Of a DNA stretch of 64,000 nucleotides, positions 8,602-16,394 are shown piece after piece (positions within the stretch are counted from its first letter, which is position 1; every line of letters begins with the position of its first letter). Source of the DNA: Dorea sp. AM10-31 (GTDB lineage: Bacteria; Bacillota; Clostridia; Lachnospirales; Lachnospiraceae); NCBI RefSeq assembly GCF_003435815.1, contig NZ_QTUV01000001.1, positions 186,001 to 250,000 of the forward strand, given 5' to 3'. A model generated the notes under the pieces. That model worked only from the letters and a program-made list of their open reading frames with translations, was not told the origin of the DNA and did not search any database. A program made the translations under genes and the position numbers.

Positions 8602-8685
8602 CATCCCTACGATGGCATTATCCATATCAGGTTCCGGGTCGAAGTTTCTAAACTTCCTCTCAGCCTATACATAAGCTCCCCTTGT
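8602..8685 (-). ncRNA. TPP riboswitch (THI element)
   Basis: The minus strand contains the conserved THI-box elements in order: GGGGAGC at the 5' end, CTGAGAGG, ACCCGGAACCTGAT, GGATAATGCC and CGTAGGGA. This is the thiamine-pyrophosphate aptamer. It precedes a terminator and the operon dehydrogenase-thiM-thiE-HAD-thiD, so the operon is expected to be switched off by TPP. Confidence 0.97.
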
Positions 8686-8714
8686 CATCACTCTTTTACT
8701 CGTTAATTCATCTA

Positions 8715-8739
8715 CTGTAACTATACTGGATAGTTACAG
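8715..8739. promoter_or_regulatory. Perfect inverted repeat in the thiamine operon promoter region
   Basis: CTGTAACTAT-N5-ATAGTTACAG is a 10+10 perfect inverted repeat about 30 bases upstream of the riboswitch. The minus strand carries TATAGT, a -10-like hexamer, inside it. A protein operator overlapping the promoter is plausible. No regulator gene is adjacent. Confidence 0.45.
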
Positions 8740-8814
8740 TCTTAACACAGTTAATGATACTCGCCCCACCAACAGATGTCAAGAAATTGCAATTATAAAT
8801 CATGCAAGTATGAC

Positions 8815-8879
8815 GCATTTTCCCATCACCATAAGCTACAGAACTTGCCACCGGCAACTTTCTCCGGAGGCCATAGCAA
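8815..8879. repeat. Degenerate interspersed repeat, copy 1
   Basis: A block running from GCATTTT through ACCATAA to CTCCGGA and CAT-GCAA recurs in similar form at 49454-49511. Both copies lie directly beside the T-run of a minus-strand terminator. The alignment was by eye and contains one gap. Confidence 0.4.
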
Positions 8880-8910
8880 AAAAAATCTCAAAGCAATAAG
8901 CTTTGAGATT
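8878..8910 (-). terminator. Terminator after the tRNA pair
   Basis: AATCTCAAAGC pairs perfectly with GCTTTGAGATT (5-base loop), and a run of eight T follows on the minus strand. It lies directly downstream of tRNA-Pro. Confidence 0.9.
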
Positions 8911-8918
8911 CATCTTAA

Positions 8919-8992
<74 letters not shown>

Positions 8993-9047
8993 GCATGTCA
9001 ACCGAATGTTTCAAACATTCAAAACACTCGGCGCCCCTGCCAAGGAA

Positions 9048-9118
9048 CTACGGATAGAGGACTCGAACCTCTACTAACAGAGTCAGAGTCTGCTGTGCTG
9101 CCATTACACCAATCCGCA
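9048..9118 (-). tRNA. tRNA-Gln (anticodon CTG)
   Basis: A 71-nt cloverleaf has acceptor TGCGGAT/ATCCGTA, anticodon loop CTCTGAC (anticodon CTG, reading CAG), T-loop GGTTCGAGTCC and the G discriminator expected of tRNA-Gln. It lies 55 bases upstream of tRNA-Pro and is probably co-transcribed with it. Confidence 0.95.
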
Positions 9119-9179
9119 TTACGTAGTTCTCTGTTGCGTTCGTTTTTTATCTTTTGTATTTCATCAGCGAACAAATATT

Positions 9180-9207
9180 ATTATATCAGCAAATTCAAAA
9201 ATTGCAA
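9180..9207 (-). promoter_or_regulatory. Promoter of the tRNA-Gln/tRNA-Pro transcript
   Basis: TTGCAA, a 16-base spacer and TATAAT lie about 60 bases upstream of tRNA-Gln on the minus strand. The rest of 9119-9392 is AT-rich with no gene visible. Confidence 0.6.
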
Positions 9208-9392
9208 CCCCTTTTTTTAATTTTTTTCAACTTTTTTGTATTTTCTTGTCGAGCGTCTTTGAAAATGCCCATTTTACGCGGGTTTGCGATGGTTTGCAAA
9301 TTTACAATTTTTTCATTTCTATATTATTATACCGTTGATGTAATTGCATTTTCTCATAAAACGCTCCAACATTACAATAACTTCATAAAATC

Positions 9393-9438
9393 AAGAAAGA
9401 CTGTTATAGCATGCGCACATGCTATAACAGTCTTTCTT
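9393..9438. terminator. Perfect 21-bp hairpin after the nucleotidyltransferase
   Basis: A 21-base perfect inverted repeat with a 4-base loop, beginning AAGAAAGACTG and ending CAGTCTTTCTT, lies just beyond the stop at 9453. The outer pairs give T-rich ends on either strand, so it can terminate in both directions. Confidence 0.85.
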
Positions 9439-9452
9439 ATTTCTGATAATTC

Positions 9453-10391
9453 TTACTTCAAGTCCTCAAACAGTTTCTCAGCGTATACGCCGTCTTCGAT
9501 CAGTTTGGCAAAAGACTTTACAACATAGTCTTTGTCTTCTTTGTATGTTACGCCGAACCATTTGTCATGAGAGTCAAGCACTTTTACAGATACTTTGTCA
9601 GCCTGTAATAGTTCATCAATATAAATCGGCAAAAGATATTCTGCTTTCAGGATGTCTTTACCTTCCATTGTCTCAAAAAACTCTTTGAATCCACCTTCCA
9701 GTATGTCGACAAATTCCGGTGTCAGTCCCCACATATTCATAGATACATAAGATTCCGGATCGATGGCTCTTAGTCCGTCTTCTGTATCGGCTGCTGCACC
9801 GTCTGCTGTCTTCACAATGTTATGTGTCTCATGAACTGCTGTCAGATAGCCTTTCTCATTCAGTTCACACACACCTCTGGTAACAGATCCATTCTCACTT
9901 AATGTGTTCTTCAGGATAAAACCTGCCATGCAGAATGCATTCGCCTTCTCCGGTGTGTAATCTACGAGGAAATCATGAAGCTTAGTAAATGCTTCCTTTC
10001 CATAGTAATCATCTGCGTTGATAACTGCAAATGGCTCTTTTAAAACATCTTTGCACGCAAGAACTGCCTGTCCGGTTCCCCACGGTTTCGTACGTCCGGC
10101 CGGAAGTTCGATTCCTTCCGGGAGTGCATCCAGTTCTTGGTATGCATATGCAATCTCTACATCCAGATCCGCACAGATCTTCTCAATACGATCTCCGATT
10201 GCTTCCTTAAATGCTTCCTTAATGTCCTTACGTATAATAAAGACAATCTTATTAAATCCTGCTTCGATTGCATCATGAATGGAATAATCCATGATGATCT
10301 CCCCATGCAGTCCGACCGGTGCCAGCTGTTTAATTCCGCCGCCAAAACGGGATCCGATTCCGGCAGCCATAATAACTAATGTCGTTTTCAT
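9453..10391 (-). CDS. Sugar nucleotidyltransferase family protein
   Basis: This NTP_transferase-fold protein of about 312 residues starts TLVIMAAGIGSRFGGGIKQL, a variant of the usual GGxGTRL nucleotide loop. It also has PWGTGQAVLA (about 108) and INADDYYG (about 126), the metal-binding Asp motif. Members activate sugar-1-phosphates or similar compounds to nucleotide form, and the substrate here is not recognised. The start at 10391 is chosen because GGAGAGG lies 5 bases upstream. A close paralogue is in the polysaccharide operon at 24423-25325. It follows glmM-glmS but has its own extended -10 promoter. Confidence 0.85.
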   Translation of the reverse strand: MKTTLVIMAAGIGSRFGGGIKQLAPVGLHGEIIMDYSIHDAIEAGFNKIVFIIRKDIKEAFKEAIGDRIEKICADLDVEIAYAYQELDALPEGIELPAGRTKPWGTGQAVLACKDVLKEPFAVINADDYYGKEAFTKLHDFLVDYTPEKANAFCMAGFILKNTLSENGSVTRGVCELNEKGYLTAVHETHNIVKTADGAAADTEDGLRAIDPESYVSMNMWGLTPEFVDILEGGFKEFFETMEGKDILKAEYLLPIYIDELLQADKVSVKVLDSHDKWFGVTYKEDKDYVVKSFAKLIEDGVYAEKLFEDLK

Positions 10392-10456
10392 TTGTACCTC
10401 TCCTTGTCCAGCATCTCTCAAGCCCGCCATCTGCAGTTTCCTTCAGATGCTATGTC

Positions 10457-10503
10457 GCTCAATATTGCAATAATATTATAGCATTTTCATCACAATATTG
10501 AGC
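10457..10503 (-). promoter_or_regulatory. Promoter framed by an inverted repeat
   Basis: An extended -10 (TGC TATAAT, 10475-10483, minus strand) is flanked by a perfect 11-base inverted repeat, GCTCAATATTG at 10457-10467 and CAATATTGAGC at 10493-10503. It drives the nucleotidyltransferase and looks like an operator. Confidence 0.5.
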
Positions 10504-10560
10504 ACCTTTTTTATTAATATTCTTTTAATATTTTCTAAACGACCGCCTTTTGCAGGAAGA

Positions 10561-12402
10561 TTACTCTACTGTAACACTCTTCGCAAGGTTTCTCGGCTTA
10601 TCTACATCCAGACCTCTTGCAACGCTGACATAATAACCAAGGAGCTGTAACGGGATGACTGCCAGTGATGTTGCAAATAACGGATCTGTCTTTGGAATAT
10701 ATACCGTAAAGTCTACTGTATCTTCAATATTATACTGTCCAAAGTTTGTAAGTCCCATAAGGTAAGCGCCACGGCTCTTGCACTCAACCATGTTAGAAAC
10801 TGTCTTCTCATAGAGATCCGGCTGTGTCAGAACACCGACAACAAGAATGCCGTCTTCGATCAGAGAAATCGTTCCATGCTTCAATTCACCTGCAGCATAT
10901 GCCTCAGAATGAATATAGCTGATTTCCTTCATCTTCAGACTTCCTTCCAGGCAGATTGCATAGTCAATACCACGACCTACGAAAAATACGTCTCTTGCAT
11001 TTGCCTGTTTGGATGCAAACCACTGGATTCTCTCTTTGTCTTCAATAATCTTCTCAATCTTCTCCGGTAAGGTTTGCATTTCCTTGATCAGACCGCTATA
11101 ACGTGCTTCGTCAATCTCGCCTCTTACTTTGGCAAACTGGATTGCCAGTGCATAACCTGCAATTAACTGTGTGCTGTATGCTTTTGTTGTTGCAACGGAA
11201 ATCTCCGGTCCAGCCAGTGTGTAGAATACATTATCTGCTTCTCTTGCAATGGAAGAACCTACTACATTTACAATTGCAAGTGTACGCACACCTCTTGCTT
11301 TGGACTCGCGAAGTGCAGCCAGCGTATCTGCTGTCTCACCGGACTGGCTGATCAGTACAACCAGGTCTTTCTCGTCCAGCAATGGATTGCGATAACGGAA
11401 TTCGGATGCCAGCTCTACACGCACCGGAATTCTTGCAAGATCTTCCATTACATACTGTGTTGCAACTCCAACATGATATGCAGAACCACATGCTACAATG
11501 TGAATCTGACGAATATCTTTGATCTCTTCTTCTGACAGACCAACCTCTGACAAATCAATCTTGCCATCTGTCGTAAGAACAGAGTTAATGGTATCTCCTA
11601 CAACTTTTGGCTGTTCATGAATCTCTTTGATCATGAAATGTTCATAACCGCCTTTTTCAGCGGCTTCTGCGTCCCAGTTAATTTCCTTTGGTTCAATCTC
11701 AATCTCTTCTCCGTCCAGATTGTAGAAAGTGATCTCCCCTTTCTTTACACGCGCCATCTCCAGGTTGCCAATATAATATACATTTCTTGTATATTTCAAA
11801 ATAGCCGGTACATCAGATCCAATATATGATGCTCCGTCAGCAACTCCGAGAACCATCGGACTGTCCTTTCTGGCCACATAAATCTCTTCCGGATAATCTT
11901 TAAACAAAACTGCCAGCGCATAAGAACCTCGGATGCGGACGATTGCATGATTCATCGCATCAACCGGTGTTCCTTCATATTTCTTATAGTAGTAATCGAT
12001 CAGTTTTACCGCTACTTCTGTATCTGTATTGGAATAGAATGTATATCCTTTTCTTAACAGTTTTTCCTTTAATTCCTGATAATTTTCAATGATACCGTTG
12101 TGAACAGCAACTATATTGCCATCATCACTCTTATGCGGATGTGCATTGTTCTCAGACGGCTCCCCATGTGTTGCCCATCTTGTATGGCCGATTCCACATG
12201 TTCCCGGGACAGCGGCACCATTATCTGTCTTCTCAGCCAGAATCTTCAGACGTCCTTTTGCCTTAACAATCTCAGCATCGCCATTTGCATCACGGACAGC
12301 AATTCCGGCCGAATCATAACCACGGTATTCCAGCTTGGACAGTCCATCCAACAAAATCGGTGCTGCCTGATTATTTCCTACATATCCTACAATTCCACAC
12401 AT
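10561..12402 (-). CDS. glmS: Glutamine-fructose-6-phosphate aminotransferase (isomerizing)
   Basis: GlmS converts fructose-6-phosphate and glutamine to glucosamine-6-phosphate, the entry step to UDP-GlcNAc. The start is placed at MCGIVGYVGN so that Cys2 becomes the N-terminal glutaminase nucleophile; AGGAG lies 11 bases upstream. The class II glutaminase domain (GHTRWATHG, NNAHPH, HNGIIENY) spans about residues 2-215. Two SIS sugar-isomerase domains follow (SQSGETADTLAAL; GRGIDYAICLEGSLKMKEISYIHSEAY), with the usual end LAKSVTVE. At about 613 residues it is full length. It lies 79 bases after glmM; no glmS ribozyme fits in that gap. Confidence 0.98.
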   Translation of the reverse strand: MCGIVGYVGNNQAAPILLDGLSKLEYRGYDSAGIAVRDANGDAEIVKAKGRLKILAEKTDNGAAVPGTCGIGHTRWATHGEPSENNAHPHKSDDGNIVAVHNGIIENYQELKEKLLRKGYTFYSNTDTEVAVKLIDYYYKKYEGTPVDAMNHAIVRIRGSYALAVLFKDYPEEIYVARKDSPMVLGVADGASYIGSDVPAILKYTRNVYYIGNLEMARVKKGEITFYNLDGEEIEIEPKEINWDAEAAEKGGYEHFMIKEIHEQPKVVGDTINSVLTTDGKIDLSEVGLSEEEIKDIRQIHIVACGSAYHVGVATQYVMEDLARIPVRVELASEFRYRNPLLDEKDLVVLISQSGETADTLAALRESKARGVRTLAIVNVVGSSIAREADNVFYTLAGPEISVATTKAYSTQLIAGYALAIQFAKVRGEIDEARYSGLIKEMQTLPEKIEKIIEDKERIQWFASKQANARDVFFVGRGIDYAICLEGSLKMKEISYIHSEAYAAGELKHGTISLIEDGILVVGVLTQPDLYEKTVSNMVECKSRGAYLMGLTNFGQYNIEDTVDFTVYIPKTDPLFATSLAVIPLQLLGYYVSVARGLDVDKPRNLAKSVTVE

Positions 12403-12481
12403 ATTTCTTAATACTCCTATCTTTCCTGTCAGATCATACGACCTTATCATCTATCTACATTTTCTGATCCTGAGAGTCAGA

Positions 12482-13867
12482 CTATCTTGTCTTCTCTTTT
12501 TCATTAATCACATTCACTACATCATCCACATATTTCTGGCAGATGTCATGTGTCTCAGCCTCTACCATTACACGTATCAGTGGCTCTGTACCAGATTCAC
12601 GGACAAGGATTCTTCCTGTATCACCCAGCTCGTCTGCAACTTTCTGTACTGCTGCCTGCACATCCGGATCTGCCTGTGCAACAGCTTTATCCTGTACACG
12701 TACATTCACAAGCACCTGTGGATAAATGTGTAAATCTTCTGTCAACTGGCTCATTGTCTTCTTTCTTGCCATCATAACTTCCATCATTTTCAGACTGGTT
12801 AAAATACCATCACCTGTTGATGCATATTTTGAGAAAATAATGTGACCGGACTGCTCTCCACCAATTCGGCAGCCATTCTTCTGCATATATTCATATACAT
12901 ATTTATCTCCGACAGCAGTCTTCGCATAACCGATACCCTGCTCATCAAATGCTTTGTAAAGTCCAAAGTTAGACATAACTGTTGTAACAACTGTATTTGT
13001 CACCAGTTTTCCGCGCTCTTTCATATATCTTCCATATACGTAAAGAATCGCATCTCCGTCTACGACCTGCCCTTTTTCATCCACACAGAGACAGCGGTCA
13101 GCATCTCCGTCATAAGCGAATCCAACATCCATGCCTTCTTCTACCACGTACTTCTGCAGTCCTTCAATGTGTGTAGACCCTGCATTGTTATTGATATTTG
13201 TTCCATTCGGATCCGCATTGATCACGTAAGTCTTTGCTCCCAGTGCGTCAAATACAGATTTGGCAATATTCCATGAACTTCCATTCGCACAGTCTAATGC
13301 AACTTTGACACCCTTGAACGAATACATTCCAAGAGAAATCAGATATCCGACATAACGGTTCCTTCCTGATACATAATCTACAGTACGACCAATCTTCTCT
13401 TTGTGTGCATACGGAACTTCTGAATATTTCTCTCCAAATAATTCTACTTCTCCGTCCAGATATGCTTCGATCAGGCTGATTGTTCCTTCATCCATCTTCT
13501 CACCATTACCATTAATCAGCTTAATTCCATTGTCATAATATGGATTATGACTTGCGGAAATCATAATACCACAGTCAAACTCATCTACTCTTGCCACATA
13601 AGCTACAGACGGTGTTGTTGTAACATGAAGCAGGTATGCATCTGCACCGGATGCTACCAGTCCACCGACCAGTGTATATTCAAACATATAGCTGGAACGT
13701 CTTGTATCCTTACCAATTACAATTCTAGCCGGAGTGTCATCTCCATTCTGTCTTTTCAGTTCTCCATAATACCAGCCGAGGAAACGCCCAATCTTGTATG
13801 CGTGATCTGCTGTCAGGTTCCTATTAGCTTCCCCACGGAAACCATCAGTTCCAAAATACTTACCCAT
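12482..13867 (-). CDS. glmM: Phosphoglucosamine mutase
   Basis: GlmM interconverts glucosamine-6-phosphate and glucosamine-1-phosphate for UDP-GlcNAc synthesis. The start at 13867 (MGKYFGTDGFRGEAN) is preceded by AAAGGA and matches the family's N-terminus. The catalytic Ser is in ISASHNPYYDNGIKL (about residue 106), the Mg loop is DGDADRCL, the sugar loop is GGEQSGHI and the phosphate loop is RESGTEPLIRVM near the C-terminus. It has 461 residues, the normal length. It is upstream of glmS in one likely operon that supplies amino sugar for peptidoglycan and probably the nearby polysaccharide. Confidence 0.97.
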   Translation of the reverse strand: MGKYFGTDGFRGEANRNLTADHAYKIGRFLGWYYGELKRQNGDDTPARIVIGKDTRRSSYMFEYTLVGGLVASGADAYLLHVTTTPSVAYVARVDEFDCGIMISASHNPYYDNGIKLINGNGEKMDEGTISLIEAYLDGEVELFGEKYSEVPYAHKEKIGRTVDYVSGRNRYVGYLISLGMYSFKGVKVALDCANGSSWNIAKSVFDALGAKTYVINADPNGTNINNNAGSTHIEGLQKYVVEEGMDVGFAYDGDADRCLCVDEKGQVVDGDAILYVYGRYMKERGKLVTNTVVTTVMSNFGLYKAFDEQGIGYAKTAVGDKYVYEYMQKNGCRIGGEQSGHIIFSKYASTGDGILTSLKMMEVMMARKKTMSQLTEDLHIYPQVLVNVRVQDKAVAQADPDVQAAVQKVADELGDTGRILVRESGTEPLIRVMVEAETHDICQKYVDDVVNVINEKEKTR

Positions 13868-13895
13868 CGTTCTAAAATCCTTTCTACTTTGGTAT

Positions 13896-13924
13896 ATTAT
13901 ATTTGGCGTCCGGAAGATCCGGAC
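13896..13924 (-). promoter_or_regulatory. Candidate glmM promoter with inverted repeat
   Basis: TATAAT (13896-13901, minus strand) lies 29 bases before glmM. GTCCGG-N5-CCGGAC (13908-13924) sits where the spacer and -35 would be. The -35 itself is weak, so an activator or repressor site is possible. Confidence 0.35.
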
Positions 13925-14002
13925 TTGATTATTATCTCTTTTTATTAATTCCTTAGTTTTGCCTATAATCCTATCCATTATAGCGTAAATTGCCGGAATT
14001 TA

Positions 14003-14317
14003 CTAGTCCCTATTGTTTTCTAAGTCATTATCCTCAGTTTTATTCCCCTTATCTTCCAGATTTACAATTCCTGAAATGTTCATAAGCCGTGACATCTTCG
14101 CCGCAGTTGCGATACTGTCACGCATTGTCTGTGGTATACGAAGACTTTTCGCAACTTCCGATACCACATCTTTTTGCATGCTCGCAGCTATAGCCGCCGG
14201 TCTGACTGCTGCCATTACTTTCTGCTGGCTACGCCGCATATCAGATAATACTTCCGCTATCATCTGCGTACTTTTTGTAACCGGTGAAATTGCATTCAAT
14301 CTGGTAACATTTTCCAC
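14003..14317 (-). CDS. Probable C-terminal part of the frame-disrupted HEPN gene
   Basis: This 104-residue frame opens with GTG (MENVTRLNAISPVTKS) and overlaps the end of the upstream HEPN frame by 22 bases in the -1 frame. It has no ribosome site of its own, and its text reads as a natural continuation of the upstream protein: an Ala/Met-rich helical region (SDMRRSQQKVMAAVRPAAIAASM) and a charged tail. The simplest reading is a single gene with one base missing around 14312-14318. A genuine overlapping gene or a programmed shift cannot be excluded. Confidence 0.5.
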   Translation of the reverse strand: MENVTRLNAISPVTKSTQMIAEVLSDMRRSQQKVMAAVRPAAIAASMQKDVVSEVAKSLRIPQTMRDSIATAAKMSRLMNISGIVNLEDKGNKTEDNDLENNRD

Positions 14318-14988
14318 AGCTGCCGGTACTGCTTATATTCCGCGCCGCTGATCCGTTTCTGATGTGCCACTTTGTTACGCACCGGATGTACCCCAACAAT
14401 TTTCTCTTTCCATTTTTTCTGACTTCCAAGTGATTCAAAATGCCGCTCCCACAGGCTTGTCGGTCGAAGTTCTTCCAGCAACCGGCATAATTCTTCTTTT
14501 GATAATTGTTCAAAATCTGCTGTTTTACCAGCCGTCCCCTTTGCATTTTCACCGCTACCTGCGACAACCTCCTCATACACAACTTCTCTTTCTGCAAATA
14601 AATATTCTTCCACTGTGGATAAATCCATTTGCTCCAGAGTCTCACTGATTGGCAGATTGCCTCTTGCATTCTTCTTAAGATCTGCCATCATCTCTTCCGG
14701 CACGGTCTCTTCCCGCCATGCACTTCCATACGCCTTCGTCACGATCAGAGATACCAACGCGCGAAGCAGCCGCTCAAACTCTGCATATTTAGGATAGAGC
14801 CGCTTACAATAGCTTTCCGAAATCCCATCATACACACGAATTGCCGTGTAATACTTCTGCTTCGGCGATTGATAAATGGTATCATCTAATGTCTGCAGTG
14901 CGATCACAGCTCTGTTCACTCTGGCTTTTGTACTTAATTCCAGGAAATATTGATCCGCACCACTCTTGCCGGAGATCTCATAAAACAC
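14296..14988 (-). CDS. HEPN-like domain protein (N-terminal part)
   Basis: This protein of about 230 residues has an all-helical, charged composition. Near the C-terminus it carries RNKVAH, which fits the R-x4-H signature of HEPN ribonuclease-type domains, most like the Swt1-type HEPN family. Such domains act as RNA-cleaving toxins or as tRNA/RNA-processing subunits. Two GTG starts are possible: 14994 is only 1 base from AGGA, whereas 14988 is 7 bases away, so 14988 is used. The frame ends abruptly at LPD just as a second frame continues similar sequence. A 49-residue ORF precedes it, stopping 9 bases before this start. Confidence 0.6.
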   Translation of the reverse strand: MFYEISGKSGADQYFLELSTKARVNRAVIALQTLDDTIYQSPKQKYYTAIRVYDGISESYCKRLYPKYAEFERLLRALVSLIVTKAYGSAWREETVPEEMMADLKKNARGNLPISETLEQMDLSTVEEYLFAEREVVYEEVVAGSGENAKGTAGKTADFEQLSKEELCRLLEELRPTSLWERHFESLGSQKKWKEKIVGVHPVRNKVAHQKRISGAEYKQYRQLWKMLPD

Positions 14989-14997
14989 TTCCACATC

Positions 14998-15147
14998 CTA
15001 CAAGCAAATGAAACCTGACATTGGCAAGTTGCCTGACTTCATCTTGCTGTCCTCCACACCCAGCAGCTCAGCGATCTGCTCACACATAGATATCGAATCC
15101 TGCGTTTCTTTTTCTATAAAAATATAATTCATCTTCATTTCCGACAT
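14998..15147 (-). CDS. Small 49-aa protein upstream of the HEPN gene
   Basis: A 49-codon frame (MSEMKMNYIFIEKETQDS...) begins 7 bases after a strong AGGAGG and stops at TAG (15000-14998), 4 bases before the first possible HEPN GTG. Its composition is soluble and acidic, with a segment SMCEQIAELLGVE that looks helical. I do not recognise a family. Its position directly upstream and probable translational coupling to a HEPN gene make an antitoxin or partner role possible, but this is inference. Confidence 0.6.
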   Translation of the reverse strand: MSEMKMNYIFIEKETQDSISMCEQIAELLGVEDSKMKSGNLPMSGFICL

Positions 15148-15227
15148 AGCAACCTCCTGCTACCATATAAGTAACAAAACCGCCTGTGTATCTTCAAAAA
15201 CTCTGCGAAATACACAAGCGGAAAACT

Positions 15228-15953
15228 TTATCCCATATATTCTTTTACAAAATCTACCACTTCCAGATTTTTGTTCCTAATGTTATCATCTTTTTCCATT
15301 TCTTCTATACTCATCCAATAATAATGCTTTCCATTTACAACAAAATCCTTTTCCATTTCCTGTTCTGAAAATCTATTAACCTGAAGCTCATATAAACGAT
15401 GATTATAAATTCTATTTTCACGATGACTTACTGAATATTTTTCCTGCAACTTTGAAGTAATGTATCGACATTTTACTTCTTTCTGATTAAGCTTCAACTC
15501 TTTCACTACATTTGCAATAATCGCAGCTTCATCTCCACGTTCCTGCGTTTTATAATTCAAAAACAATTTGCAATCCCATTTTTCATCATAATAAAGTAAA
15601 AATCTCTTCATATTATCATTAAATGACTCTTTAATAATTACCAATGAATGATTATGTTGAATCATATCTAAATCCTCTATCTCTTTCATTAAAACTTTAT
15701 GAGTATATTTATTCCTTCTATATTTATAGAAATCCCATATGATTTTTACTGCATATAAAATACCAATTGTACAAAAAAATACTTTTATTATTTCTCCAGA
15801 TATTCCAAAAATCTTCTGATATTGCGCTGTCATTACTGACAATAAAAATGAAACACCCGCTATTACTGTATCAATAGTAACTTGATTCCCAATGTATTCT
15901 TTCTTTTGTTCAAGTAATAATTCTAATTCTTTCTTATCAATTACTAATCTCAT
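15228..15953 (-). CDS. Putative two-helix membrane protein with Nudix-like tail
   Basis: I do not recognise this 241-residue protein with confidence. Residues 25-75 contain two hydrophobic helices (VTIDTVIAGVSFLLSVM; VFFCTIGILYAVKIIW) after a charged N-terminus. The remainder is soluble. The last 60 residues (NRIYNHRLYELQV; KHYYWMSIEEMEKDDNI) resemble the C-terminal strand and helix pattern of Nudix-fold proteins, but the catalytic Nudix box is replaced by a degenerate GDEAAIIANVVKELKL stretch. A+T content is higher than in neighbouring housekeeping genes, suggesting acquired DNA. It stands alone between the HEPN locus and a gene relic. Confidence 0.6.
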   Translation of the reverse strand: MRLVIDKKELELLLEQKKEYIGNQVTIDTVIAGVSFLLSVMTAQYQKIFGISGEIIKVFFCTIGILYAVKIIWDFYKYRRNKYTHKVLMKEIEDLDMIQHNHSLVIIKESFNDNMKRFLLYYDEKWDCKLFLNYKTQERGDEAAIIANVVKELKLNQKEVKCRYITSKLQEKYSVSHRENRIYNHRLYELQVNRFSEQEMEKDFVVNGKHYYWMSIEEMEKDDNIRNKNLEVVDFVKEYMG

Positions 15954-16119
15954 TCAATATCCTCATTAAGATACAATAAATATTATCATACCTCTGTATT
16001 GTTGTCCAATTTAATTATGTTTCCTGCAACTTTTCAACACTTTCTCTACTTTTCCAAATCACTCAACGCCTCCAGATACCCCACGGTCCAGGCACTCATA
16101 CTCCTCTAATCGCGTTTGA

Positions 16120-16311
16120 AAATATCGCGGGTATATACTTTATCCTTCACATAAAATAAAACAGGACTCTATTGTCATCTGGGGTTTGAAAAATCAGTCA
16201 AAAACTCACTATGCCATGCCACTTCGGCACATGATTGAGGATGCATTTTCTTACTTAAGGGAGTATAATGAGATTGTTTCTAAAAATCGAAAAGATAATA
16301 ATTTTTATTGA
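16120..16311 (+). pseudogene. Relic of an Rpn/PD-(D/E)XK nuclease-transposase family gene
   Basis: A 63-codon open stretch without a start ends in TGA at 16309. Its text, VIWGLKNQSKTHYAMPLRHM then IEDAFSYLREYNEIV, closely follows the core of Rpn-family proteins (typically IGIENQs.vhYaMPLR.m.YDal.Y), by recall. Both ends are missing, so this is an internal fragment. The remaining sequence from 15954 to 16119 shows no recognisable gene, only a 17-codon reading frame on the minus strand with a ribosome site. Confidence 0.6.
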
Positions 16312-16394
16312 AACCACTATTAATCAATGAAGGACGCCAGGAACGGTTTCTCTTTCCACTGATACACACACTTTACAACGAAAGGATTTTTACT

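Noticed and set aside
12403..12481. glmS ribozyme upstream of glmS
   Set aside because: Only 79 bases separate glmM and glmS, and no ribozyme core sequence is present.
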